49,200 nt of DNA from Ruminococcaceae bacterium OttesenSCG-928-I18 (lineage in GTDB: Bacteria > Bacillota > Clostridia > Oscillospirales > Ruminococcaceae): NCBI GenBank assembly GCA_030266325.1, contig JAJDHT010000007.1:1-49200 (forward strand). Direction: 5' to 3'. Below are positions 1 to 7,498 of the stretch, in pieces. A program made the position numbers and the translations under genes. How positions within the stretch are numbered: position 1 is the first letter of the stretch; every line of letters begins with the position of its first letter. The notes beneath the pieces are model-generated. The model was not told the DNA's origin. It was given only the letters and a program-made list of their open reading frames with translations, and made no database searches.

Positions 1-79
1 TCCCAGGGGTGAGCGGTATTATATCCCGCGTGAAAATCGAGAAAATGAATTCTTTCGAGAATACGAAGCAGCCTCATGA
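1..79 (+). CDS. C-terminal end of an unidentified protein (partial)
   Basis: Frame 2 is open from the left edge and ends at TGA 77-79. It reads as a charged tail ending in ...FFREYEAAS. A strong hairpin overlaps the stop codon, which is usual for the end of a transcription unit. Only about 25 residues are visible, so no family can be named. The call rests on the open frame and the terminator position, and it could be chance. Confidence 0.4.
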   Translation, partial: PRGERYYIPRENRENEFFREYEAAS

Positions 80-102
80 GTGTAAAATCATGAGGCTGCT
101 TT
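67..102 (+). terminator. Hairpin terminator overlapping the stop codon of the left-edge gene
   Basis: A perfect 13-bp stem (67-79 with 88-100, AGCAGCCTCATGA and its complement) closes an 8-nt loop and is followed by a short T run. It would end transcription of the partial gene at the left edge. Confidence 0.6.
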
Positions 103-358
103 AACTCTGCTATAGCGGGTATCATAGCGAAGCTGCGATACAAAAGCCGTCGGCAAAACAGGCAGGTGCTTTATTAAAAATCGCGTGATCCCAACGACAG
201 TCGATACAATACCAAGGACCACTGTAACCGGCAGCACACAGGAGGCAATTCTTGTTAAAGACCTCGATTCTTGACAAAGATCGTTTTTTTCTACAAGTAC
301 TGGTATACTATAGTGAAAGACCTCTGGTATAGGGCAATTCATAGAACCGAAAGTATTT

Positions 359-459
359 TATTCTCCACTAGTGGGGGTCTAATACCCAGCCCTTTGGGGC
401 GGACTTGTCGATCCGTGCGCCGATACCCCGTAGTTTGCTGCGGGGAGTGCGCTTCATTC
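359..459 (+). repeat. Dispersed structured repeat, copy A
   Basis: About 100 nt that is closely similar to 22289-22392. It contains a palindrome (CCACTAGTGG), a GCCC...GGGC hairpin, GGACTTGTCG, and a second hairpin CCCCGTAG...CTGCGGGG followed by GTGCGCTTCATT. It lies just upstream of the amidohydrolase Shine-Dalgarno site, so it would be in that gene's 5' leader. Related pieces are at 10352-10447 and, inverted, at 11757-11800. Confidence 0.7.
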
Positions 460-485
460 TATACCGTTTTCTACAGGAGGAGATT

Positions 486-2297
486 ATGAAAAAGAAGTTT
501 GCTTTATTGACAGCAGTGATGTTCACTTTCGTATTTGTGCTCACTGCCTGCGCTCAAACGCCCGATGCGGGCACATCGTCGGCACAGAGCACGGCGTCGC
601 ATACGCCCACCGCCGAAAGCGGGGAAATGGTTACCGCCGACTTATATTTTGAAAATGGGACGATCTACACCGTGGATGAGCAGGATTCTGTCGTCGAGGC
701 GCTGGCCGTGAAGGACGGCAAGATTGTCTTTGTGGGCAGTGCCGCGGACGGCCAGGCCTACAAAGAGGCGGCCGCAGAGGTGGTGGACCTCGACGGCGGC
801 ATGCTGATGCCAGGCATGATCGACGCTCATATCCATTCGGCCACACCGGAGTTTTTCGATTTCAGCCTAACCGAGGACACCGACGTGGATTCTGTTTTGC
901 AGACAATAGAGGACTATGTGGAGGCAAACCCCGACCAGAAAATGTACGTCGGCTTTGGGTACAAAACAAGCCTGTTCGAGGGTGATGAGCTGCAAAAGGG
1001 ACCGAGAAAGGAGCGTTTAGACGAAATATGCCCCGATAAACCGCTGATCGTCTACTCTTTTGACGGACACGCGGTATGGGTCAACTCCAAATGTTTTGAA
1101 GAGGTGGGTATCACCGAGGATACCGAGGCTACGCCGGGCGGCGAAATTGTGAGGGATGAAGCCACAGGCGCGTTGTGGGGTACGCTGAAAGACACCGCCA
1201 TGTCGATGCTGCCATTCATTGAGCTGCCCGCCGACCGGCTCAACGAGGCTTTGATCCACCTGCATGCAGGGCTGAACGCCCTTGGATATACATCGATGAA
1301 CACACTACCGGGGAACGGCTTTTTTCCGGTTCCATGGGAAGGATATACCCGCCTGGAAGAAAACGGTGAGCTCACACTACGGGTGCGAGGCGCCGGCAAC
1401 GTGAGCAGCTGGCGCATCGAAGAAGATCTGGCGGCGCTGGAGACGCTGCAACAACAGTACAACAGCGACCTTGTCGGGCTGATTGCCGCCAAGCTTTTTG
1501 CGGACGGTGTGATGGACAGTGAATCAGCCCATTTGATTGAATCCTACTCCGACAGCGCTTCCCACTATGGATCCACTATGTGGGAGCAAGAGGCCTTTAA
1601 CGAGACGGTCGCCAGAATCAACGAGATGGGCATCCAGGCCCACACCCACGCCATTGGCGACGCGGCGGTACGCATGGCGCTGGACGGCTATGAATATGCC
1701 GGCGCCAATGCACCAGAAGGGGATTGGCGAAACATCATCACCCACCTGCAATTGGTGGCGGAGGAGGATATCCCGCGCTTTGCCGAGCTGGATGTGATCG
1801 CCGTGGCCCAGCCCTACTGGCACTTTAAGGAGCCGGGGTATTGGCAGGAGATTGAGTACACGACGCTGGGCGAACGGGCAGAGCACGAATACCCGATGAA
1901 ATCTTTTTTGGACAACAATGTGCGGCTGGCTTTTGCCTCCGATTACCCTGTTACGCCCAATCCAGACCCTTTCCTTGCCATCGAGACAGGGGTGACCCGC
2001 AACCTGGCGCGTGGAGAGGATTACGGCCTGCCCGACATCACCGACATGGACGATCCGCAGTATCTCTTATGGCCTGAAGAGCGGCTGACGGTGCAGCAGA
2101 TGATCCGGGGTTTCACCATTGACGCCGCCTACGCCATGTTTGCCGACGACATCACCGGCAGCCTGGAGGTGGGTAAGTCCGCCGACATGATTGTCGTCGA
2201 CCAGGATCTGCTCACGGTAGACCCCCTGGCCATCAGCGATACCACGGTGCTGGCCACCTATTTGCAGGGCGCTATGGTATACAGTGCGGAACAATGA
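486..2297 (+). CDS. Predicted lipoprotein amidohydrolase (amidohydrolase family 3, YtcJ-like)
   Basis: A metal-dependent hydrolase of the amidohydrolase-3 (YtcJ-like) family, 603 aa. The start at 486 follows AGGAGGAG, and an upstream in-frame ATG lacks such a site. The N-terminus is a lipoprotein signal: positively charged, hydrophobic, with lipobox LTAC and the lipidated Cys at about residue 22. A Thr/Ser-rich linker follows. Metal-ligand motifs are DAHIH (about residues 113-117) and HTHAIGD (about 386), with FASDYP (Asp about 486) as the catalytic Asp. The C-terminus has the usual 'GSLEVGKSADMIVVD' segment of the composite domain. It probably acts outside the membrane on an amide or carbamoyl substrate, but the substrate cannot be read from sequence. 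The gene appears to stand alone. Confidence 0.85.
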   Translation: MKKKFALLTAVMFTFVFVLTACAQTPDAGTSSAQSTASHTPTAESGEMVTADLYFENGTIYTVDEQDSVVEALAVKDGKIVFVGSAADGQAYKEAAAEVVDLDGGMLMPGMIDAHIHSATPEFFDFSLTEDTDVDSVLQTIEDYVEANPDQKMYVGFGYKTSLFEGDELQKGPRKERLDEICPDKPLIVYSFDGHAVWVNSKCFEEVGITEDTEATPGGEIVRDEATGALWGTLKDTAMSMLPFIELPADRLNEALIHLHAGLNALGYTSMNTLPGNGFFPVPWEGYTRLEENGELTLRVRGAGNVSSWRIEEDLAALETLQQQYNSDLVGLIAAKLFADGVMDSESAHLIESYSDSASHYGSTMWEQEAFNETVARINEMGIQAHTHAIGDAAVRMALDGYEYAGANAPEGDWRNIITHLQLVAEEDIPRFAELDVIAVAQPYWHFKEPGYWQEIEYTTLGERAEHEYPMKSFLDNNVRLAFASDYPVTPNPDPFLAIETGVTRNLARGEDYGLPDITDMDDPQYLLWPEERLTVQQMIRGFTIDAAYAMFADDITGSLEVGKSADMIVVDQDLLTVDPLAISDTTVLATYLQGAMVYSAEQ

Positions 2298-2434
2298 AAG
2301 GAAAAAGAATTCCCGTATCGGTGTAAAGCCAAAACGGTCAGGCAGAAGATGGGCTAAATTCTCCCCCCACAGTGGCCGATATATAGATAGGAGGCTCTCT
2401 CTTTTGACAGGGGGATAAAAACCTGTGTTTTGAG

Positions 2435-2463
2435 TTGCCCAAAAACAGTGTCTATGGTACACT
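2435..2463 (+). promoter_or_regulatory. Candidate promoter for the EAL-HDOD gene
   Basis: TTGCCC, 17-bp spacer, TACACT. It lies in the 354-bp gap between the amidohydrolase and EAL-HDOD genes. The rest of that gap holds a weak ACAGG/CCTGT hairpin near 2407-2426 and a 30-codon ORF (2563-2655). Confidence 0.45.
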
Positions 2464-2562
2464 TTTAAGATACTATATTCACAGGGAGAGTTGTACCTTA
2501 TTTACCGCCACCATTGTTGTCTCTCTCAAAAAATGCCCCCATAATGGTGAGTACCCGAGGAC

Positions 2563-2655
2563 ATGATTATGGATAGTAAGACAATCAGATTATGGAATGA
2601 TAGGTATTTCTGCCGTTCCTGCGAAGGCGTGTCTGCCGGCGGAGGGAAGGTATGA
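2563..2655 (+). CDS. Possible 30-aa upstream ORF coupled to the EAL-HDOD gene
   Basis: ATG at 2563 is preceded by GAGG. The frame encodes 30 residues, contains a CRSC pair, and its TGA (2653-2655) overlaps the ATG (2652) of the next gene as ATGA. That arrangement favours translational coupling. No family is recognised and the length is compatible with chance. Confidence 0.25.
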   Translation: MIMDSKTIRLWNDRYFCRSCEGVSAGGGKV

Positions 2656-3884
2656 ATGCCTATTTTGCACGCCAGCCGATCCTGGACACGAACCAGAAGC
2701 TGCACGGCTATGAACTTCTGTTCCGGCCCGACCCGCAGGCCTCCACATCGGGTGACATGCCTTCCAGAGACGGCGATGCCGCCACGGCCAGTGTGCTGGA
2801 GGCGATCAGCTCTAAAGGCATCGAAACGGTCACCGGTGGAAAGCGCGCCTTTGTCAATTTTACCGAACGCCTTTTGCTGGACGGGGTTGCCACCTTCTAC
2901 CCTAAAGAGTACCTGACGGTGGAGGTGCTGGAATCCATAGAGACCACCTCCGACGTGCTGGACGCGCTGACCGATTTGAAACAAAAAGGGTACACCGTCG
3001 CGCTGGATGATTATGTCTACCACAGCAGCAACAAAAGGCTGTTGGAGTTGGCCGATATTGTGAAGGTGGAAGCGTATGACGATTCCGCCTTAGAAAACAT
3101 TCGGGTTGTGGCGTCGCACATCCACTCCCGGCATTGCCAGCTGCTTGCGGAGAAAGTGGAAACCGAGGAGATGTACCAGCAGGTAAAGGCGCTGGGCTGC
3201 ACTCTGTTTCAAGGTTTTTTCTTCGCCAAACCCGCGCTCATGCTGGAACACACCGTCGGTTCTCTGCGCATCAACCACCTGAGGCTGATCCGGGAAGCCA
3301 CCCGGCCCAATGTGGATTTCGCCCTCATTGCCGACATCATTAAGCAGGATCCCGGCCTTTCGTATAAACTGCTCCGGTTGGTCAACTCCGCCTATTTCGG
3401 CATTCGCAATGAGGTGAAAAACATCCGCCAGGCGGTGGTCTATCTCGGCGCGCTGGAGCTGAAAAAATGGATCTCCTTTGTCACGCTGACCGGCCTGTGC
3501 GTGAACAAACCCTCTGAACTCGTGCTGATGAGCCTGATTCGGGCCCATTTCTGCGAGCAAGTCGCCATGATATCCGGCCATCGCCGAGATTCGGAAGCGT
3601 TTTTCCTGGCGGGAATGTTCTCTCTTCTCGACGCGATGATCGACGCGGATATGGAAACGGCCTTAAGCAAAATGTCCGTGCCGCAAATCACCCGCGAGGC
3701 GTTACTGGAGGGGGGAACACCAGCCGCCACAGCCATTGCGCTCATTACGAAGCTGGAAAATGGAGAGTGGGACGACGTGACGGGCTGTTGTGAAAAACTG
3801 AACATTGACCCAAGCCAAGTGTCGGAAATCTATTACAATGCCTTGCACTGGGCAAACGCATTTACGGACGACCTGATGATATAA
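2652..3884 (+). CDS. EAL and HDOD domain signalling protein (YuxH type)
   Basis: 410 aa with RBS GGAGGGAAGG. Residues about 1-200 form an EAL-like domain starting 'ARQPILDTNQKLHGYELLFR'. The signature EAL is replaced by ELL, as is common in EAL-HDOD proteins, so c-di-GMP hydrolysis is unlikely and binding or scaffolding is the probable role. Residues about 205-400 form an HDOD domain ('DPGLSYKLLRLVNSAYFG' then the helix-rich core), which lacks the catalytic HD pair of true HD phosphohydrolases. Family members act in c-di-GMP-linked or motility-linked control in the cytoplasm. Neither neighbour suggests a specific partner. The domain assignment is secure and the pathway unknown. Confidence 0.88.
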   Translation: MNAYFARQPILDTNQKLHGYELLFRPDPQASTSGDMPSRDGDAATASVLEAISSKGIETVTGGKRAFVNFTERLLLDGVATFYPKEYLTVEVLESIETTSDVLDALTDLKQKGYTVALDDYVYHSSNKRLLELADIVKVEAYDDSALENIRVVASHIHSRHCQLLAEKVETEEMYQQVKALGCTLFQGFFFAKPALMLEHTVGSLRINHLRLIREATRPNVDFALIADIIKQDPGLSYKLLRLVNSAYFGIRNEVKNIRQAVVYLGALELKKWISFVTLTGLCVNKPSELVLMSLIRAHFCEQVAMISGHRRDSEAFFLAGMFSLLDAMIDADMETALSKMSVPQITREALLEGGTPAATAIALITKLENGEWDDVTGCCEKLNIDPSQVSEIYYNALHWANAFTDDLMI

Positions 3885-3924
3885 AAACATGGGCGGCGCG
3901 CACAGCTATTATCGGAAAATAAAA

Positions 3925-3978
3925 AAAGACACCCTTTTTGCTTTCGGCAAAACGCTTGAAAACGAAAAGGGTGTCTTT
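3925..3978. terminator. Bidirectional terminator between EAL-HDOD and the hisB unit
   Basis: The arms AAAGACACCCTTTT (3925-3938) and AAAAGGGTGTCTTT (3965-3978) are perfect complements, with a T run on either strand. It serves the plus-strand EAL-HDOD gene and the converging minus-strand hisB/TIM-barrel unit. Confidence 0.85.
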
Positions 3979-4001
3979 TTCTTTGCGGGTATGGGCAGGG
4001 G

Positions 4002-4853
4002 TTAGGCCTGCGGTTTGTAGTTCAGGTAGGACAGCACGACGTCCTGAGCCGCCTTTTCTACCATCTTGTCAATAGAAGTGCCGATGACAAGGATATTGAC
4101 GCCGGTGTCCACAAAGGCCTGGAAGTTTGTCAGGTTGATGCCGCCTTCGGCCAGGGTGGGAACTTTTACAGTCTCCACAAGGGCGCAAAGCCGCTCTTTC
4201 AGCTGCGGGTGAATCTCCCCGGCCTTAACTCCTTCGTAGCTCATGCCGGTCATCATGCCAATCATGTCGGTGCCCACTTCTTCCATCTGCTTTGCCACCT
4301 TGGCCACTTCTTCGGGTGTCTGTGCAGAAATTCCAAAGGTGTGCAGGTCGGTGGGTAAACCGATATACGCGTCCACGCAAAGGCCAAATTCGTGGGCCTT
4401 TTTCACAAGGGCCTCAAGGTCATAGAGAGTGGATTTATGTGTATGTAATCCATCTGCGCCACAGTTGGAAATCAAAATGAAATCTTCATCGGTGAGGATT
4501 TTTGGCACCACTTCGGTGAACCCTCCGGGAATGCCCACGGTGATATAGATGTCCTTGCCCACCACGTTGCGCACACCCTGGGTGGCCTCCGCCATCTGCT
4601 CTACCCGGATTTCGTGCCGCACCTGCTCTGCGTCATGCATCGTGGTGACGCCCTTATAGCCGCGGGCTAGGGCCAGGGCGGGGTGGTTGGGCTCCACCAG
4701 TTTTACGCCAACGTCCACCACGGCTTTGGCAAGGCGGGCGTCGTCCCCCGTGATGCCCGTGCTCAAAATCGTGTGCCCGCCGCCCTCTTCAATGGCCTTG
4801 TGCACAATAGAGATGCTTTTGTCCATTTTTTGCCGCATGTCGTTTGTGATCAT
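4002..4853 (-). CDS. Conserved TIM-barrel protein of unknown function, downstream of hisB
   Basis: 283 aa, RBS GGGAG ahead of ATG 4853. The sequence looks like a ribulose-phosphate-binding-type TIM barrel. It has alternating strand/helix segments, 'STGITGDDARLA' near the N-terminus, 'YITVGIPGGFTEV' mid-protein, 'GADGLHTHKS', and a late 'VPTLAEGGI...ILVIGTS' resembling the phosphate-binding loops 7 and 8 of HisA/HisF, NanE or TrpC-like barrels. It follows hisB by about 30 bp on the same strand, so the two are probably co-transcribed. It is not HisA or HisF, which are present elsewhere in the window. I do not recognise a characterised family. A sugar-phosphate aldolase, epimerase or decarboxylase is possible but unproven. 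Confidence 0.6.
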   Translation of the reverse strand: MITNDMRQKMDKSISIVHKAIEEGGGHTILSTGITGDDARLAKAVVDVGVKLVEPNHPALALARGYKGVTTMHDAEQVRHEIRVEQMAEATQGVRNVVGKDIYITVGIPGGFTEVVPKILTDEDFILISNCGADGLHTHKSTLYDLEALVKKAHEFGLCVDAYIGLPTDLHTFGISAQTPEEVAKVAKQMEEVGTDMIGMMTGMSYEGVKAGEIHPQLKERLCALVETVKVPTLAEGGINLTNFQAFVDTGVNILVIGTSIDKMVEKAAQDVVLSYLNYKPQA

Positions 4854-4882
4854 AAAAGTACTCCCTTCACCGTTTTTTATAT

Positions 4883-5473
4883 TTAGATAACACCTTTTGT
4901 AGACAACACGCCGGTAATTCTGTCGTCGTAAGTGGTGGCCATGTCAAGCGCCTTTGCGAAAGATTTGAAACTTCCCTCGGCTAGATGGTGGTTGTTAAAA
5001 CCCCGGTGCTGCACAAAATGCAGGTTCATTCCCGAGGAATAGGTGATGGCATAAAAGAAATCACGTACCATTTCGGTATCCATATCACCAATCTTGGGTA
5101 CGGTAAAGCACACGTCACTCTCGAAATAGGGCCTGCCCGACAGATCCACCGCGCACAGGATCAACGCCTCGTCCATAGGTAAGGTGCAGCTTCCATAGCG
5201 CCGGATTCCCTTTTTGTCACCCACTGCTTTTTTGATGGCCTCTCCCAATACAATTCCCACATCCTCAATCGAGTGATGGGAATCCACATGCAAGTCCCCG
5301 TCGCACACGACCTCCAGGTCGAACAGGCCATGCCGCGCAAAACCATCCAGCATGTGGTCGAAAAACCCCACGCCCGTGCGGGTGCTGCACTGGCCGCTCC
5401 CGTCCAGGTTCAAACGCACCTTGATTTTGGTTTCCTTCGTGTTCCGCTCCACGGTGGCTACCCTGTCTGCCAT
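4883..5473 (-). CDS. hisB: Imidazoleglycerol-phosphate dehydratase
   Basis: Monofunctional HisB, 196 aa, the usual length. It dehydrates imidazole glycerol phosphate to imidazole acetol phosphate, histidine step 6. The start at 5473 follows GGGAGGAAGAG. Metal-binding His motifs are visible: 'GFFDHMLDGFARHG', 'DSHHSIEDVGI', and near the C-terminus 'FVQHRGFNNHHLAEGSFK'. It is absent from the large his operon at 14.0-21.7 kb and is transcribed the other way, about 8.5 kb from it, together with a TIM-barrel gene. Its upstream region shares a 29-bp motif with the promoter of that operon, which suggests joint control. Confidence 0.97.
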   Translation of the reverse strand: MADRVATVERNTKETKIKVRLNLDGSGQCSTRTGVGFFDHMLDGFARHGLFDLEVVCDGDLHVDSHHSIEDVGIVLGEAIKKAVGDKKGIRRYGSCTLPMDEALILCAVDLSGRPYFESDVCFTVPKIGDMDTEMVRDFFYAITYSSGMNLHFVQHRGFNNHHLAEGSFKSFAKALDMATTYDDRITGVLSTKGVI

Positions 5474-5530
5474 AAACTCTTCCTCCCAATCCTTTTGTAG
5501 GTCTTGTCAGAACCGACGTATATCACATAA

Positions 5531-5559
5531 AATATAACATAATTCATCAGTTTATTCAA
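5531..5559 (-). promoter_or_regulatory. hisB promoter
   Basis: Read on the minus strand: TTGAAT, 17-bp spacer, TATATT. It directs transcription toward hisB and lies directly beside the shared his motif at 5560-5588. Confidence 0.6.
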
Positions 5560-5588
5560 TTATCAATTTATTGCAATAAAGTAGTAAA
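5560..5588. promoter_or_regulatory. Candidate his operator, hisB copy
   Basis: Begins TTATCAATTTA and ends AGTAAA, with a perfect 14-bp palindrome TTTATTGCAATAAA at 5567-5580. It aligns without gaps to 13921-13949 upstream of hisZG, about 23 of 29 positions identical. A TrpR-family regulator gene (YerC/HisR type) lies in the same window. The operator role is inferred. Confidence 0.5.
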
Positions 5589-5712
5589 CGAATGCATGGT
5601 CTACGGTTGATCACGGTATCCGGCAAAAGAGGGAGCGAGAAGGTATTGATTTCAAGTGAGATTTCGCAGTGTCGTGATGGGTTTTCGCCCAATTTTTTAT
5701 AGCACGCACCGC

Positions 5713-5741
5713 TTGCCATGGGCGCCCGGTTCCGTTACAAT
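5713..5741 (+). promoter_or_regulatory. Promoter of the YesN-like gene
   Basis: TTGCCA, 17-bp spacer, TACAAT. It lies inside an upstream extension of the reading frame, which argues that translation starts after it, at ATG 5785. Confidence 0.6.
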
Positions 5742-5784
5742 AACGATAGGAATCTCTGTACCGGCGTTGTCTGTGGGGGTGACT

Positions 5785-6687
5785 ATGCGCAGAGGTGAGG
5801 ATCCCGAACTGGGAAAGATGAAAGGCCGCCTCGATAGGCAGCTTTTGAAGGCGCGTGCAGAGCTGCTGGATTTCCTTTTTTCCGAGGGGGAGCCTGGCGC
5901 GGCCTTGAGCCGCCTGAATGCGGACTATTGCTACAAAATGCGCTCTGGTTCTTTTCAGCTGGGTCTTGTGAAAATCGACGGGGAATACGATGTTTTATAT
6001 CCCGACGCGTTGCTGGACCTGCGCACCAGATGTGCCGAATTGCTGCGGGATAAAATGGTGCCGCTCTGCTACGATTTTGAGGTCTTTTTCGAACAGTCTA
6101 CGGGCAAGATGCTTTTAAACTATCCCGGGGGCAACCGCGGGCCGCTGCGCTCGGCTCTGGAAGAGGTTCTCGAAACCATGGAAATCCGCGGTCGTTTCTA
6201 CAGAGGCACCGAGTTCACCATCGCGCTGGGAGGGGAGAAAGACACGCCCGAGGGCCTGCCCCAATCGGCACGGTTGGCGAAGGACACCCTTGCCCAGAGG
6301 ATCTATGGGCAGGCCGGCACGCTTATGGATCCGCTGGATGTAGCGATACACTCCTCCCTCAATAGCCGCATGCTGGCTTTGGCTGTACCAAAACTCAAAA
6401 AGGCGCTGCAGCAAAAGGACATGCAGGCTGTGAAAGAGACGGTTGATGAACTGGAGAAAGAAGCCGTCCATACGCCCGAGCTCACGGGAAATGACCTGAC
6501 TTTTTTGGCGGGGGAGATGTATCGGTTCGCGTTGTTTTATGCCGTGCCCTCCGAAAGTGACCCGTCGGTTACGCAGGCGCTGAACGAATCCTATGAGGAG
6601 AGGGCAAACCTTTGCAGCAACCATACCTGCCTGTTTCGCAAACTCAAGGCCGGCATTGTGGAACTGGTGGCCGAGGAAGTGGGCTGA
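5785..6687 (+). CDS. YesN-like regulator core lacking receiver and HTH domains
   Basis: 300 aa from ATG 5785, preceded by GGGGG and 44 bp downstream of a good -10. The frame is open upstream to 5656, but that part covers the promoter. The segment 'GTEFTIALGGEKDTPEGLPQSARLAKDTLAQRIYGQ' split across about residues 140-180, and the following all-helical part, resemble the middle region of AraC-type YesN response regulators. No Asp-containing receiver precedes it and no AraC HTH follows. It may be a stand-alone sensory or partner domain. It sits next to the glycine-riboswitch operon but has its own promoter. The family placement is tentative. Confidence 0.5.
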   Translation: MRRGEDPELGKMKGRLDRQLLKARAELLDFLFSEGEPGAALSRLNADYCYKMRSGSFQLGLVKIDGEYDVLYPDALLDLRTRCAELLRDKMVPLCYDFEVFFEQSTGKMLLNYPGGNRGPLRSALEEVLETMEIRGRFYRGTEFTIALGGEKDTPEGLPQSARLAKDTLAQRIYGQAGTLMDPLDVAIHSSLNSRMLALAVPKLKKALQQKDMQAVKETVDELEKEAVHTPELTGNDLTFLAGEMYRFALFYAVPSESDPSVTQALNESYEERANLCSNHTCLFRKLKAGIVELVAEEVG

Positions 6688-6773
6688 CGGCCTTTTGGGT
6701 ACCTCACAAATACTTTGGGTACGAAAAGTCATTTTGCACTTTGGGACGGAGTATATGGGGGAGTGAGAAATGG

Positions 6774-6803
6774 TTGACAAGAGGGATATCGGCAGGGTAC
6801 AAT
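6774..6803 (+). promoter_or_regulatory. Promoter of the glycine riboswitch/gcv operon
   Basis: TTGACA, 18-bp spacer, TACAAT, about 25 nt before the first riboswitch aptamer. Confidence 0.75.
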
Positions 6804-6828
6804 GTGTGTGTGCAATACTGGGCGAAAC

Positions 6829-7030
6829 CACCGGGAGAGATTGCGTCTTGCAGCGCCGAAGGGGTAAAAACTCTCAGGCAAAAAGACCGGTGGCGGACAG
6901 TACTCTGGAAAGCCCGCAAACAAAAACACAGCGGGCACCGAAGAAGCAATCCCCCGGCATGCAAAGGCGGCGGGAGAATCTTTCAGGTAGAGGTACAGAG
7001 GCGCGGGAGGATTCCTGGGCCTTTTTTTGT
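6829..7030 (+). ncRNA. Tandem glycine riboswitch
   Basis: Two glycine aptamers in series. The first (about 6829-6912) has the conserved elements GGGAGAGA, GCGCCGAAGGGG, CTCTCAGGCAAAAAGACCG and GGACAG...CTCTGGA. The second (about 6913-7013) has CACCGAAGAAGC, GGGAGAATCTTTCAGGTA and GGTACAGAGGCG. A seven-T run at 7023-7029 suggests a transcription-terminating expression platform. It lies between a TTGACA promoter and gcvH, the classic position for glycine-induced gcv expression. Confidence 0.95.
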
Positions 7031-7116
7031 TTTTCACTATAGGGAACAAACCGCACTGGGCACAGAGGACATCCGGGTAGAAGAACGCAAATCAGCAAGA
7101 GAAATGGAGGACAGGT

Positions 7117-7497
7117 ATGCAAATCAAAAGTGACTTATCGTATACGAAAAATCATGAGTGGGTAGAGAAGACCAGTGACGGAAAAGCAAAAATTGGGATC
7201 ACAGACTATGCGCAAAGTGAACTGGGGGACCTGGTTTTTATCAATTTGCCACAGGTGGGAGACGCCCTGTCTGCGGGGGACGCTTTTGCAGATGTCGAGA
7301 GTGTAAAGGCGGTGTCGGATATCCACGCGCCCATTAACGGCACAGTGTCTGCGGTCAATGAAGCGCTGCTGGATGAACCTGAGCTCATCAACCAGGACAG
7401 TTATGCCGCCTGGTTTGTGCAGGTAGAACAGCCCGATTTTCCATCGGATCTTCTCAGTGCGGCTGAATATGAGGCGTTTTTAAAGGAGGAGGGATAG
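7117..7497 (+). CDS. gcvH: Glycine cleavage system H protein
   Basis: 126 aa lipoyl carrier protein, the normal length. It carries the aminomethyl group from P protein to T protein and is reoxidised by L protein. The lipoylation site is ESVKAV with Lys about 64. RBS is GGAGG. It is the first gene behind the glycine riboswitch, which suggests glycine-induced expression. gcvPA begins 1 bp after its stop. In most gcv operons a gcvT would come before it; none is present here. Confidence 0.97.
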   Translation: MQIKSDLSYTKNHEWVEKTSDGKAKIGITDYAQSELGDLVFINLPQVGDALSAGDAFADVESVKAVSDIHAPINGTVSAVNEALLDEPELINQDSYAAWFVQVEQPDFPSDLLSAAEYEAFLKEEG

Positions 7498-7498
7498 T

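Noticed and set aside
88-342. 84-aa minus-strand ORF with a hydrophobic core
   Set aside because: No RBS at its start, and it ends inside the left-edge terminator hairpin. No family recognised.
5656-5784. N-terminal extension of the YesN-like frame
   Set aside because: It covers a near-consensus promoter (5713-5741). ATG 5785 has the better RBS.
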